NCBI RefSeq assembly: GCF_002003465.1
Contig: NZ_BDDQ01000041.1
Location: 1 to 36,057, forward strand
DNA from: Caenibacillus caldisaponilyticus
GTDB lineage: Bacteria; Bacillota; Bacilli; Bacillales; Sporolactobacillaceae
Reading direction: 5' to 3'
DNA: 36,057 bases
Part shown: in pieces, positions 1-8,248 of the stretch
How positions within the stretch are numbered: the stretch's first letter is position 1
Layout: every line of letters begins with the position of its first letter
The notes under the pieces: model-generated
Database searches by the model: none
Told to the model about the DNA's origin: nothing
Seen by the model: the letters and a program-made list of their open reading frames with translations, nothing else
Translations under genes and position numbers: made by a program

Positions 1-1341
1 AACGAAATCGCTTTGAAAAATTTATTGCGGAAATCCGGTATACATGCAGAAGAAGTAAAGGGCATTAGTTTTTCCGGGCAGATGCACGGGCTTGTTTTGT
101 TGGATGAAATAGGAACTCCTCTTCGAAGGGCCATCCTGTGGAACGATACGAGGACGTCTGCAGAATGCAGAGAAATCGAGGCGACGGTTGGATTAGAAAC
201 ATTGCTAAAGAATGTTAAAAATAGAGCATTTGAAGGGTTTACGCTGCCAAAAATACTATGGGTCAAGAGACATGAACCAGATATCTTTAGGCGCGCAGTC
301 TGCTTTCTCCTCCCAAAGGATTATGTGCGCTTCCGTTTGACGGGAAAGATGGCGATCGATTTTTCTGATGCAGCGGGGACGTTATTATTGGATATCGAGA
401 AAAAAGAATGGAGCCGCTTGATGTGTGATTACCTAGGTATTGCGCCTGATTTATGCCCGCCGCTTGTCGATTCAACAGCATGTGTGGGGCACCTTCTGTC
501 TTCCGTAGCTGAAGAGGTTGGTTTATCGGAAAATACTAAAGTGTTTGCAGGAGGAGCGGACAATGCCTGCGGGGCTTTAGGGGCTGGGATTCTTTCGGAA
601 GGAAATACGCTGTGCAGCATTGGGACATCGGGTGTTGTTTTATCTTATGAAAGCAGAGGAGATCATATCTTCGACGGAAGCGTTCATTATTTTAACCACG
701 TCGAAGATAAGGCTTATTACATCATGGGTGTAACGCTTGCAGCTGGTTATTCGCTTGACTGGTTTAAAAGAAATTTTATTCCGGATGAAGGGTTTGAAAA
801 AGTAATACATCAGGCGTTTCAGGTTGATCTAGGTGCAGGCGGCCTGTTGTTTACACCTTATATCGTCGGAGAGCGGACCCCTTACGCGGATTCCGACGTG
901 CGAGGCTCGTTTATTGGGGTAGATGTTTCCCATACAACGGCCCATTTTGCCCGGGCGGTCATTGAGGGCATCACCTTTTCGTTGAACGAATCGATAGAAA
1001 TCTTAAGAAACAATGGGAAGAAGATATCATCCATTGTTTCCATTGGCGGTGGCGCAAAAAGTGACGAATGGCTACAACTTCAAGCCGATATTTTTAACGC
1101 TCCCGTTCTGAAATTGGAGAGTGAACAAGGACCTGCCATGGGGGCGGCTATGATAGCGGCATACGGCTGCGGTTGGTTCAACTCGCTTAAGGAATGTGCC
1201 GATGCCTTTATTCGGGTGAAAACCATTGTCGAACCACGAAATGCTACGGCTGAACGATATGCAGAACTCTTCAAGATTTATAAAGACATTTATCGAAATA
1301 CCCAACCGCTGACCAGCCGGCTGAAGAATTTTCGAAAATAG
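1..1341 (+). CDS. xylB: Xylulokinase (FGGY family), 5' end outside the window
   Basis: The protein would phosphorylate D-xylulose to xylulose 5-phosphate in the cytoplasm, the entry step of xylose into the pentose phosphate pathway. The frame is open from the first base. The first in-frame start-like codon is TTG at 13, but the family's N-terminal phosphate-binding motif (D-x-G-T-S/T near residue 10) is absent, so about 45 residues lie upstream. Visible family features are GQMHG and ILWNDTR near the visible N-terminus, the GGADNACGALGAG block, SIGTSGVVLS, and the C-terminal GGGAKSD and GAAMIAAYG segments typical of FGGY kinases. The gene is AT-richer than the rest of the window. Upstream neighbours cannot be seen. 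Another FGGY sugar kinase is possible but xylulokinase fits best. Confidence 0.88.
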   Translation, partial: NEIALKNLLRKSGIHAEEVKGISFSGQMHGLVLLDEIGTPLRRAILWNDTRTSAECREIEATVGLETLLKNVKNRAFEGFTLPKILWVKRHEPDIFRRAVCFLLPKDYVRFRLTGKMAIDFSDAAGTLLLDIEKKEWSRLMCDYLGIAPDLCPPLVDSTACVGHLLSSVAEEVGLSENTKVFAGGADNACGALGAGILSEGNTLCSIGTSGVVLSYESRGDHIFDGSVHYFNHVEDKAYYIMGVTLAAGYSLDWFKRNFIPDEGFEKVIHQAFQVDLGAGGLLFTPYIVGERTPYADSDVRGSFIGVDVSHTTAHFARAVIEGITFSLNESIEILRNNGKKISSIVSIGGGAKSDEWLQLQADIFNAPVLKLESEQGPAMGAAMIAAYGCGWFNSLKECADAFIRVKTIVEPRNATAERYAELFKIYKDIYRNTQPLTSRLKNFRK

Positions 1342-1797
1342 AACAAGGCATGGTTGTAATTTGTTTTTCAGTGTAATTTCTTAATTCCCATTATAAATGG
1401 TATTGATGAAATTTGAATTCTGCATTGAACGAATGAAAGAAAATAATAACCAACCAGTAATAGTAGAATGTCTATTACTCGGTAAGATGGATGATATTCA
1501 TTCGTCGTTTTATAATTGGATCGTTCGCCACGTTTCTCATTGGACGACAAAAATTGTTGTTGAACCTATTCCATAGGACTTGCCATACGGTCAGTTCATG
1601 TGTTGCTTTTAATAACCGCTTTCAGTCAATTAAGCCATAAACCTTCGTCGGTTTACAAAAGCAAACACAGCCGTTTGGTGTATGCACAGGCTCAGAGATG
1701 GGAAAACCAAATCTGGGCCTTTTTGTTTTTTACTGAATGAGAAAGCGATGGGATGGCGCTCACGCGTTGTCTGACCAGTGTCCGGGGAGAGAGGTTA
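1342..1797. other. Intergenic region between xylB and the sulfatase gene
   Basis: No convincing gene is seen. The antisense frame in 1368-1550 has no ribosome binding site or recognisable product. The only clear element is the terminator at 1689-1731. No good promoter for the sulfatase gene could be identified. Confidence 0.5.
1689..1731 (+). terminator. Rho-independent terminator after xylB
   Basis: An 8-bp stem pairs GGCTCAGA (1689-1696) with TCTGGGCC (1712-1719), with one G-U pair. It is followed at once by a long T-tract interrupted by a single G. It would end the transcript carrying xylB. Confidence 0.7.
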
Positions 1798-3588
1798 ATG
1801 AAGATGTCAGATCGTAATCAACATGCAATCTGGGCTTTCATCGCGTTCGGGGTCATGTTTTTACAAGTGACGATCGCCGATCACCAGTTGGTCCGCGGCT
1901 GGAGTATGGGGGCTGTCTTCACCAACTTCGGGGTGATTTTGTTCATCGTCAGCGTTTCGTTGCTTTTCAAAGGCAGGGGGAAAATCGCTTATTTGGCGGG
2001 GGCGGAAATCTTCATCAGCGCGATCGCCCTTTTCGATCTCTTATATTTTCGTTATTATCACCGGCCTCCGACCGTGTACACCTTGATGCAAGCGCAAAAC
2101 CTGAACGGACTCGGGCCGAGCGTATGGGAATCCTTCAAGGTGCAAGACCTTCTGTTTATCCTGCCCGTGCTCATCCTGCCCATCGTCGGATTTTGGCTTT
2201 ACCGGCCTCAGAGCGACAGGCGTTGGTTATGGATGGGCGCAATGGTGGCGCTCAGCGCGATGATCATCGCCGTGAAGCCGATCAAACTTTTGGCGACCCA
2301 TGCGCCGTTGACCCGGCGGATGACCAGTCTGTCTTTCGTGGAAAATTACGGAATCCTCGGCGCGCACGCCCTTGATTATTCGCTGTATTTGGCGGAGAAC
2401 CAAAAGCGGTCGCTGACTGAGCCGCAAATCCGACAGATCCGCGCCGCCCTCGGCCAATCCTACCCGCTTTCCTCGGAAGCGCCGGCCGCGGGCCGTGCGC
2501 GCGGCTATAATCTCATCATGATTCAGGTCGAATCCTTGCAAAACTTCGTCATCGGCCGTTCGGTCGGCGGGCAGGCGATCACGCCGAATTTGAACCGGCT
2601 GTTGGACCATAGCCTCTATTTTACGCATTTTTATGCGCAAACCATTGACGGCAACAGTTCCGACGCCGAGCTGTTGACCAACACGTCGCTTTTTCCGGTC
2701 GCGGCCGGTTCGACGTATTTCCGTTTCCCGTATAACGACTATTTCAGCCTCGGCAAAATGTTGAAAAGCCAAGGATATCAAACGGCGGCATTTCACGGCG
2801 ATGAAAAAGATTTTTGGAATCGGGATCAAATCTATCCGCATCTCGGCTTCGACCGCTTTTATTCTTTGGAACATTTCCGGCGTGACGATATGATCGGCAT
2901 GGGGCTCGGCGACCGCAGCTTTTTGGCACAATGCGGAGAAATCATCGGGAAGCAAAAACCGCCTTTTTATGATTTCCTGATCACGCTGACGAGCCATACG
3001 CCCTTTAAAATTCCGGAAAAAGAACAAACCTTGCCTTTGCCGCCCGAACTGAAAAACCGCCTTTTGGGCGACTATTTAGAGAGCATTCATTATACAGACG
3101 CTGCGATCGGGGCTTTTATAAAGGATTTGGAAGCCCGGCATTTGTTGGACCGCACTTTGATCGTCCTCTACGGCGATCACAAAGGGATTTTCAAACAAGA
3201 CCGCGGCTCGGTGGAAAAGCTGGTTGGCAGCCCGATCTCGGATGAAACGTGGATCCGGGAGTATACCAACGTCCCGTTCATGATTTACAATCCCGGTTTT
3301 TCTCGGCGCGTCGTGACGAAAAACGCCGGACAGATCGATGTCCTGCCGACGCTCGCTTACTTAATGGGCATCCCGGAAAGAGCCTATGTCTCTCAAACGC
3401 TCGGACACAACATCTTTTCCGCTTCGCCGGACCAAGTGTTACTTCCGAGCGGCGATTACGAGGAACAAGCGTTGATCCGCGGAAATGCCGTCACGTTTGA
3501 CGTTCCCGAAAAAGAGAAGGAAGCGCTCAAAATCTCGGATTGGATCATCCGCGGCGATTATTTCCGAATGAAGGAGCCGGTGAAATAA
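1798..3588 (+). CDS. LTA-synthase-like membrane sulfatase/phosphoglycerol transferase
   Basis: Predicted membrane enzyme of the LtaS family, which transfers glycerol phosphate from phosphatidylglycerol to build lipoteichoic acid outside the cell. From the ATG at 1798 it has 596 residues. The frame opens at 1753, but GGGGAGAGAGG just before 1798 supports the later start; 1804 is also possible. The N-terminal third holds about five hydrophobic helices. The rest is an extracellular sulfatase-fold domain: VESLQ (Glu245, metal ligand), GNSSDAE (Ser287 where LtaS has the catalytic Thr), LTLTSHTPF, and YGDH (Asp460/His461). The order and spacing match LtaS E255/T300/D475/H476. Whether it is a true LtaS, a primase or a paralogue of the YvgJ/YqgS kind cannot be settled. 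It stands alone, converging on the lacI-type gene. Confidence 0.85.
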   Translation: MKMSDRNQHAIWAFIAFGVMFLQVTIADHQLVRGWSMGAVFTNFGVILFIVSVSLLFKGRGKIAYLAGAEIFISAIALFDLLYFRYYHRPPTVYTLMQAQNLNGLGPSVWESFKVQDLLFILPVLILPIVGFWLYRPQSDRRWLWMGAMVALSAMIIAVKPIKLLATHAPLTRRMTSLSFVENYGILGAHALDYSLYLAENQKRSLTEPQIRQIRAALGQSYPLSSEAPAAGRARGYNLIMIQVESLQNFVIGRSVGGQAITPNLNRLLDHSLYFTHFYAQTIDGNSSDAELLTNTSLFPVAAGSTYFRFPYNDYFSLGKMLKSQGYQTAAFHGDEKDFWNRDQIYPHLGFDRFYSLEHFRRDDMIGMGLGDRSFLAQCGEIIGKQKPPFYDFLITLTSHTPFKIPEKEQTLPLPPELKNRLLGDYLESIHYTDAAIGAFIKDLEARHLLDRTLIVLYGDHKGIFKQDRGSVEKLVGSPISDETWIREYTNVPFMIYNPGFSRRVVTKNAGQIDVLPTLAYLMGIPERAYVSQTLGHNIFSASPDQVLLPSGDYEEQALIRGNAVTFDVPEKEKEALKISDWIIRGDYFRMKEPVK

Positions 3589-3646
3589 AAGATGAAGGAA
3601 TCGTTTCAGGGTGCCCCGCGGCCCGGACGGACACCCACGTTTTAAA

Positions 3647-4660
3647 TCATTCAGGGGCATTGGCGGTCGATTGCCGGACAATCAATTTGGTCGGAAGCAG
3701 GATCTCCTGTATGGGCGCATCGCGATGCGCCATTCGCCAACAAAGTTGTTCAACGGCTTTTTGGCCGAAATATTGCAAGTCGATGTCCATCGTCGTGATT
3801 TTCGGCGTGGCGATCCGGGAAAGCTGGCCGTTGTCAAAGCTGCACACGGAGGCTTCTTCGGGCACTTTTATGCCGTTTTGTTGGAGACAAGCGTTGACCA
3901 AGTAGCCGAGGCCGTCATTGACGCAAAACCATGCCGTCGGTTGTTCCGGCAGGCTTTTGATGAATTGATCGATCATTTCTTCTTCTTCACGAGCATTGGA
4001 GAAGATCAGCGCCTCATCCGGTTTGACGCCATAGTCTCTAAGCGCCATGAGGTAGCCTTCCAATCTTTCGTAATAACTAGGGGAAAAGTCGATGTTTCCC
4101 ACAAAGGCGATCCGGCGATGGCTGAGCTGCAGCAAATGTTCCACGGCGGTATAGGCGCCGAACCGGTTATTGGTCAAGACGGCATCGGCTTTAATGTGCG
4201 GGTGATGATGGTCGATGATCACGGTCGGAATGCCGGTCGCAATGACTTTATTGATATATTCGGTCGTGATATGGGACAGGATGAGGATCCCGTCGATGGG
4301 ATGGGTTTCAAAAAGCGGAGGCAGCGCCAGCTGATCGACCAGCTCCTTATTGATCGACTGAATCAACAAGTTCATGCCTTGGTTATGTACTTCCGCCTCG
4401 ATCGATAAGTAAATTTCTCCGAAAAAGCTTTTAAGGGAAAAGGCGTAATCGGAAGCGATCAATGCGATGTTGCGCTTCCTCTCGTTGGCTTTTTGCCTCC
4501 GATTGTTTGAATATTTATATCCCAATTGTTCAGCGACTTGCTTGACGCGCCGGCGGGTTTCCTCGCTGACGCCCCCCTTGCCGGAGAGCGCCTGGGAGAC
4601 GGAGTTTTTGGAGATATTCAGTTTATCGGCAATATCTTGCATCGTCACTTTCTTGGCCAT
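3647..4660 (-). CDS. LacI-family transcriptional repressor
   Basis: Cytoplasmic DNA-binding repressor of 337 residues, normal length for the family. Residues 5-50 form the LacI helix-turn-helix and hinge (VTMQDIADKLNISKNSVSQALSGKGGVS, shown here as the pattern TMQDIA...SVSQALSG...R). Residues about 60-337 form the periplasmic-binding-protein-like effector domain, ending in the usual TxMDxD...G..A region. It is divergent from the mannoside ABC operon, so it most likely represses that operon and perhaps itself, with a sugar ligand as inducer. A LacI-type half-palindrome lies just downstream of the operon promoter (4906-4920). The gene converges with the sulfatase gene. The regulon assignment is inferred from position. 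Confidence 0.9.
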   Translation of the reverse strand: MAKKVTMQDIADKLNISKNSVSQALSGKGGVSEETRRRVKQVAEQLGYKYSNNRRQKANERKRNIALIASDYAFSLKSFFGEIYLSIEAEVHNQGMNLLIQSINKELVDQLALPPLFETHPIDGILILSHITTEYINKVIATGIPTVIIDHHHPHIKADAVLTNNRFGAYTAVEHLLQLSHRRIAFVGNIDFSPSYYERLEGYLMALRDYGVKPDEALIFSNAREEEEMIDQFIKSLPEQPTAWFCVNDGLGYLVNACLQQNGIKVPEEASVCSFDNGQLSRIATPKITTMDIDLQYFGQKAVEQLCWRMAHRDAPIQEILLPTKLIVRQSTANAPE

Positions 4661-4748
4661 CGCGATTCCAATCCTTTGCTTTGGTGAAAGTCAGACATTG
4701 CGGCATGACCTTTTGAATCGTTTATTTGTCATGCTGTGTCATTTAAAA

Positions 4749-4758
4749 ATCACGTGAT
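4749..4758. promoter_or_regulatory. Palindrome ATCACGTGAT near the regulator promoter
   Basis: A perfect 10-bp palindrome with a central CG lies just downstream of the candidate -10 of the lacI-type gene. LacI-family operators usually have a central CG, so this may be an autoregulatory operator. The sequence differs from the site at 4906-4920, so the call is weak. Confidence 0.25.
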
Positions 4759-4765
4759 ATAAATT

Positions 4766-4794
4766 AATATAGCTTATTATAGTTAAATAGTAAA
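4766..4794 (-). promoter_or_regulatory. Candidate promoter of the LacI-family regulator
   Basis: On the minus strand, TTTACT (4794-4789) and TATATT (4771-4766) are separated by 17 bases. They sit about 105 bases upstream of the regulator's ATG in a very AT-rich stretch. The match to sigma-A consensus is moderate. Confidence 0.4.
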
Positions 4795-4860
4795 CCGGAT
4801 AGGGTAGATTTATACATAATAGAGGGCAAAAAAATTTTATATCATGATTTAAAATACATG

Positions 4861-4889
4861 TTGACTCCGGTTTTATCATGGTGTAATAA
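4861..4889 (+). promoter_or_regulatory. Sigma-A promoter of the mannoside ABC operon
   Basis: TTGACT (4861-4866) and TAATAA (4884-4889) are separated by 17 bases, close to the sigma-A consensus. Transcription would start near 4896, about 150 bases upstream of the binding-protein gene, with the operator-like site right after it. Confidence 0.7.
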
Positions 4890-4905
4890 TGAATTTGTAA
4901 AGTTA

Positions 4906-4920
4906 ATGAAAGCGCTACAA
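4906..4920 (+). promoter_or_regulatory. LacI-family operator or cre site
   Basis: The bases ATGAAAGCGCTACAA match the cre consensus WTGNAARCGNWWNCA at all but one position, and have the central CG common to LacI-family operators. The site lies about 10-25 bases downstream of the predicted start of transcription, so a bound repressor would block initiation or elongation. CcpA or the divergent LacI-type protein could be the ligand. Confidence 0.6.
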
Positions 4921-5047
4921 TAATTTTTGTAATCTTCTTTGTCATGTCGTCAAGTAAGGTTATGTAACGTCTGGGGACGCTGCCATTTCATTATGTGCGC
5001 CAACGAAGTGACATCCATTCATTTCTGAAAGCAGAGGAGGATGCAGG

Positions 5048-6364
5048 ATGAAGAAGTTTCTTTCCCTCATTGTAGCGTTGGTTTTGGTCAGTGCGGCATT
5101 GGCAGGCTGTTCGACGGGGAATGGCGGAAGCGGGAAAGAGGCCTCCAAGAAGGGCGTGACGACGATCACCTTCTGGGCGGCTCCCAACCCGACGCAGCAA
5201 GCGTATTGGAAAGAGATGGCTGACCAATTCACCAAAGAACATCCCAACATTAAAATTAAGGTCAGCCCGATGAAAGAAAGCCCGACATCGGAAGCGAGCA
5301 TTCAAGCGGCCATCGCCGGTCACAATGCACCGACGATGTCGGAGAACATCAACAGAAGTTTTGCCGCGGAATTGGCGCAAAGCAAAGCGATCGTTCCGCT
5401 TGATCAATCCGGCTGGGACGATGTCGTCAAGGCCCGTAAGATGGATAACACCATTAAAGGCTGGACGTTTTCCGACGGACATCAATACGTGGCGCCGCTT
5501 TATTCCAACGCCATGTTGTTCGCCTGGAGAATTGATATCTTGAAAAAGCTTGGCTATAATGAGCCTCCGAAAACCTACAGCGAAATGCTCGATGTCGCCA
5601 AGAAATTGAAAGCGAAATATCCGGAAAAATACATTTGGGCGAAAGCGGATCTCGTCGACCCGACCGCATGGAAACGTTGGTTTGACTTCTTTATGCTGTA
5701 TCACGCCGCGTCCAACGGCAACAACTTTATCAGCGGCAACAAATGGGTGGCGGATGATCAAGCCGGGGTTAAAGTCCTGAAGCTGATGGCGGATTTGCAA
5801 AAACAACATGCGCTTCTGACCAAGAAAGCCAAAGATCCGTTTGAAACAGGCGTAGGCATTTTCAGCGACCTCGGACCCTGGACGTTTACGATGTGGAAAG
5901 ATAAATATCCGGAAATGCAACTGAACAAAACGTTCGTGTTATCGACGCCGCCGGTTCCGGATGACTTAAAATCCGACCATGCGTATACGTTTGCCGATAC
6001 GAAAGGTCTGGTCATCTACGCTCAGGCGACGAAAGCGCAGCAAAAAGCCGCGCTGCAGTTTATGAAATGGGTCTTCTCCCATCCTGAAAACGATCTGAAG
6101 CTGATGGAAAAAACAAGCTTGTTACCGGCTCGCGACGACTTGTCGACGAACGAGCAATTTACTTCCTACTTCGATAAGCATCCGGAATTGAAACCGTATG
6201 CGGCTGAAATCCCTTATGCCATCCCGGCGATCGACAATCCGAAATACAACGATATCCAAACGCAAATCGGTCAGCAAGCCTTCAATCCGGTTGTACAAGG
6301 CAAAATCGATCCCCAAAAAGGCTGGGAGGCCATGAAAAAGGCGATCGAAGGAGAGCTTAAATAA
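5048..6364 (+). CDS. Sugar ABC transporter substrate-binding lipoprotein
   Basis: Extracytoplasmic sugar-capturing component of a carbohydrate ABC importer, family 1 (MalE-like), 438 residues. The N-terminus is a lipoprotein signal peptide with lipobox LAGC, so lipid attachment is expected at Cys21. It is followed by a flexible Gly/Ser/Lys linker and a family-1 binding domain starting at TTITFWAAPNP. The ATG at 5048 is preceded by AGAGGAGG with a 7-base spacer. Its stop overlaps the next gene's start by one base (TAATG), so the two are translationally coupled. No ATPase gene is present in the operon; a shared MsmX-type ATPase encoded elsewhere is likely, as is common in Bacillota. Neighbouring mannoside enzymes suggest that beta-manno-oligosaccharides are the ligand. 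Confidence 0.92.
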   Translation: MKKFLSLIVALVLVSAALAGCSTGNGGSGKEASKKGVTTITFWAAPNPTQQAYWKEMADQFTKEHPNIKIKVSPMKESPTSEASIQAAIAGHNAPTMSENINRSFAAELAQSKAIVPLDQSGWDDVVKARKMDNTIKGWTFSDGHQYVAPLYSNAMLFAWRIDILKKLGYNEPPKTYSEMLDVAKKLKAKYPEKYIWAKADLVDPTAWKRWFDFFMLYHAASNGNNFISGNKWVADDQAGVKVLKLMADLQKQHALLTKKAKDPFETGVGIFSDLGPWTFTMWKDKYPEMQLNKTFVLSTPPVPDDLKSDHAYTFADTKGLVIYAQATKAQQKAALQFMKWVFSHPENDLKLMEKTSLLPARDDLSTNEQFTSYFDKHPELKPYAAEIPYAIPAIDNPKYNDIQTQIGQQAFNPVVQGKIDPQKGWEAMKKAIEGELK

Positions 6365-7245
6365 TGAGGCATAAGGGACAAGGGAGGTTGGGCTGGCTGT
6401 TTGCCAGTCCTTACCTTTTGTATGCTGTCATTTTTTTCGCGATCCCGCTTGTTTGGTCGATCTTTTTATCCTTCACGAATTGGAACTTGATCGCGCCGAC
6501 GTTCAATTTCGAGGGCTTCTCGAATTACATCAAGGCCCTGAAAAACGCCGGCGTCCATGCGGCGTTTTTCGTCACGTTTAAGTTTCTCATTGTGTTCGTG
6601 CCGATGGTCGTCGTTTCCTCGATGATCGTCGCGTTCGTCGTCCATGCGTTGCCGAAATTTAAAGGGCTGTTTTTGGTCGGTTTTTTCCTGCCCTACCTTG
6701 CTTCGGGCGTCGTGTCCTCGCTCATCGTCAAAGGGATTTTATCTTATAACAGCCCGGTTAACATCTTTTTAAGGCATCGATTCGGACTGGACATCGACTG
6801 GTTGGGTACGCCATTTTCTGCGCTGGTCGTCGTTTCGGTCATGATCGCTTGGAAGTTTACGGGTTATTATGCCCTCATCTTGACCTCGGGATTGGAAAGC
6901 ATCAATCAAGATGTGTATGAAGCGGCGAAGATCGACGGCGCCAACGCTTGGCAACGGTTTTGGAAAATCACGCTGCCGTTGCTGTATCCGGCGCTTTATA
7001 CCGTCCTCATTTTGGCGGTGGGCGTGACGTTCGGCATCTTTACGGAAGTTTACCAATTAACGGGCGGCGGTCCGAACAATGCGACCAACACGTGGCAAAT
7101 GGAAATCTTCAAGCAAGCGTTCACCAACTTGCAGGCGGGTTATGCTTCGGCGATCGCGATTATCGCTTCCGTCGTGACCTTCATTTCCATTTATATCATC
7201 CGAAGACTCATGGAATGGTGGGGTAAGCGCAATGGCTGGGATTAA
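6364..7245 (+). CDS. Sugar ABC transporter permease (MalF type)
   Basis: Inner-membrane permease of 293 residues with about six membrane helices, one half of the channel of the carbohydrate importer. The cytoplasmic EAA loop that docks the ATPase is seen as EAAKIDGANAWQRFWKITLP near residues 180-200. The N-terminus (GWLFASPYLLYAVIFFAIPL) is typical of MalF/UgpA-type sugar permeases. The ATG overlaps the stop of the binding-protein gene by one base, and GGAG lies just upstream inside that gene. The 3' end overlaps the next permease gene by 14 bases. Together these indicate a tightly coupled transporter cassette. Confidence 0.92.
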   Translation: MRHKGQGRLGWLFASPYLLYAVIFFAIPLVWSIFLSFTNWNLIAPTFNFEGFSNYIKALKNAGVHAAFFVTFKFLIVFVPMVVVSSMIVAFVVHALPKFKGLFLVGFFLPYLASGVVSSLIVKGILSYNSPVNIFLRHRFGLDIDWLGTPFSALVVVSVMIAWKFTGYYALILTSGLESINQDVYEAAKIDGANAWQRFWKITLPLLYPALYTVLILAVGVTFGIFTEVYQLTGGGPNNATNTWQMEIFKQAFTNLQAGYASAIAIIASVVTFISIYIIRRLMEWWGKRNGWD

Positions 7246-8062
7246 GAAAACGGGCATCATCATCCGCTATGTCATAGCCATCGGGTTGTTGGCGATTATG
7301 GTGTTCCCTTATGTCTATATGGTTTTGAATTCCTTTGCCGCCTGGGATCAAGTCGACCGGAAACTCATACCGACCCATTACACCTTGCGCTCTTATGAGT
7401 GGCTGTTGGGCGGCGGTGAAGCGGTGATCCCGAGGCCGTGGATCCACGCGTTTTTCAACAGCGTCATCGTGTCCGCGGCGTCTACGTTTCTCATGATGCT
7501 CTTCGGAGTGATGGTGGCCTATGCGTTGTCGAAAATTCCATTTAAAGGCAGGCATGTGGTCAACAACATCATCTTGTTTCAAATGTTCTTCCCGGCATTG
7601 ATTTTGTTGGTTCCGACGTTCTTGCTCGTCCAGAAAATGGGGATGTACGACTCCTATTTGGGCATGATTTTGCCGAAGGCGCTCAGCCTATGGGCGATTT
7701 TCATGTACACGAACTTTTTCCGGGCCATCCCCGATACGTTCATCGAAGCGGCGAAATTGGACGGCGCTTCGACGTGGCAAATCATTTTTAAAATCGTATT
7801 GCCGATGTCCAAATCGATCACGACCGTCATCTTTCTGTTCCTTTTTATGGAAAGATGGACGGAATTGCTGTGGGACATGATCGTGACCAATAGTGACCGT
7901 ATGCTGACGCTGAACGTTTTGCTGTCACAGATGTTCGGCCCCTATGGCACGTATCCCGGGCCGATGTATGCGGCGGCCGTATTGTTGACGCTGCCCATCA
8001 TTATCATCTTCCTGCTGTTGTCGAAAAAATTCCATGAAGGCATGCAGTTCACGCTCAAATAG
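7232..8062 (+). CDS. Sugar ABC transporter permease (MalG type)
   Basis: Second channel subunit of the importer, 276 residues with about six membrane helices. The EAA loop reads EAAKLDGASTWQIIFKIVLP, and the C-terminus (KKFHEGMQFTLK) resembles the usual MalG-type ending with F-x-x-G-x-x-x-G-A-x-K. The ATG at 7232 lies within the end of the MalF-type gene and is preceded by GGTGGGG. It works with the two upstream gene products. The following 160 bases before the next gene hold only a weak 40-codon frame. Confidence 0.92.
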   Translation: MAGIKKTGIIIRYVIAIGLLAIMVFPYVYMVLNSFAAWDQVDRKLIPTHYTLRSYEWLLGGGEAVIPRPWIHAFFNSVIVSAASTFLMMLFGVMVAYALSKIPFKGRHVVNNIILFQMFFPALILLVPTFLLVQKMGMYDSYLGMILPKALSLWAIFMYTNFFRAIPDTFIEAAKLDGASTWQIIFKIVLPMSKSITTVIFLFLFMERWTELLWDMIVTNSDRMLTLNVLLSQMFGPYGTYPGPMYAAAVLLTLPIIIIFLLLSKKFHEGMQFTLK

Positions 8063-8125
8063 GGGGATCCATCCCGGACAAACCAGTTGAAAAACGATGC
8101 GAATCCGGATAAAAAATTTGTAAGG

Positions 8126-8248
8126 ATGATGACCGATACCATCTATTACACGGATTACGCCTTGGCAAACCGCCAAATTCGCCAAATCAAAAATTATTAT
8201 GGAGGAATGGAGTGGAGGAAACTGAATGATTCAAAACAAAGCGCGTGA
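8126..8248 (+). CDS. Doubtful 40-codon open frame
   Basis: A frame from ATG at 8126 (or 8129) to TGA at 8248 encodes about 40 residues beginning MMTDTIYYTDYALANRQ. It is in the same frame as the upstream permease, after that gene's stop, and stays open between the two. The ribosome binding site is poor (TAAGG directly abutting the ATG), and the frame overlaps the next gene. It may be a small peptide, a remnant of a longer permease or other gene, or chance. No function is proposed. Confidence 0.15.
   Translation: MMTDTIYYTDYALANRQIRQIKNYYGGMEWRKLNDSKQSA

Noticed and set aside
1368-1550. Minus-strand 60-codon frame after xylB
   Set aside because: No ribosome binding site and no family resemblance.
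2227-3027. Long minus-strand frame (266 codons) opposite the sulfatase gene
   Set aside because: It is a shadow of a clearly recognisable plus-strand gene; its product is Arg/His-rich with no domain.
3611-4408. Plus-strand frame of 265 codons opposite the LacI-type gene
   Set aside because: The minus strand encodes an unmistakable LacI protein, so this is a reverse-complement shadow.
4991-5920. Minus-strand frame of 309 codons opposite the binding-protein gene
   Set aside because: Shadow of the lipoprotein gene; no recognisable product.
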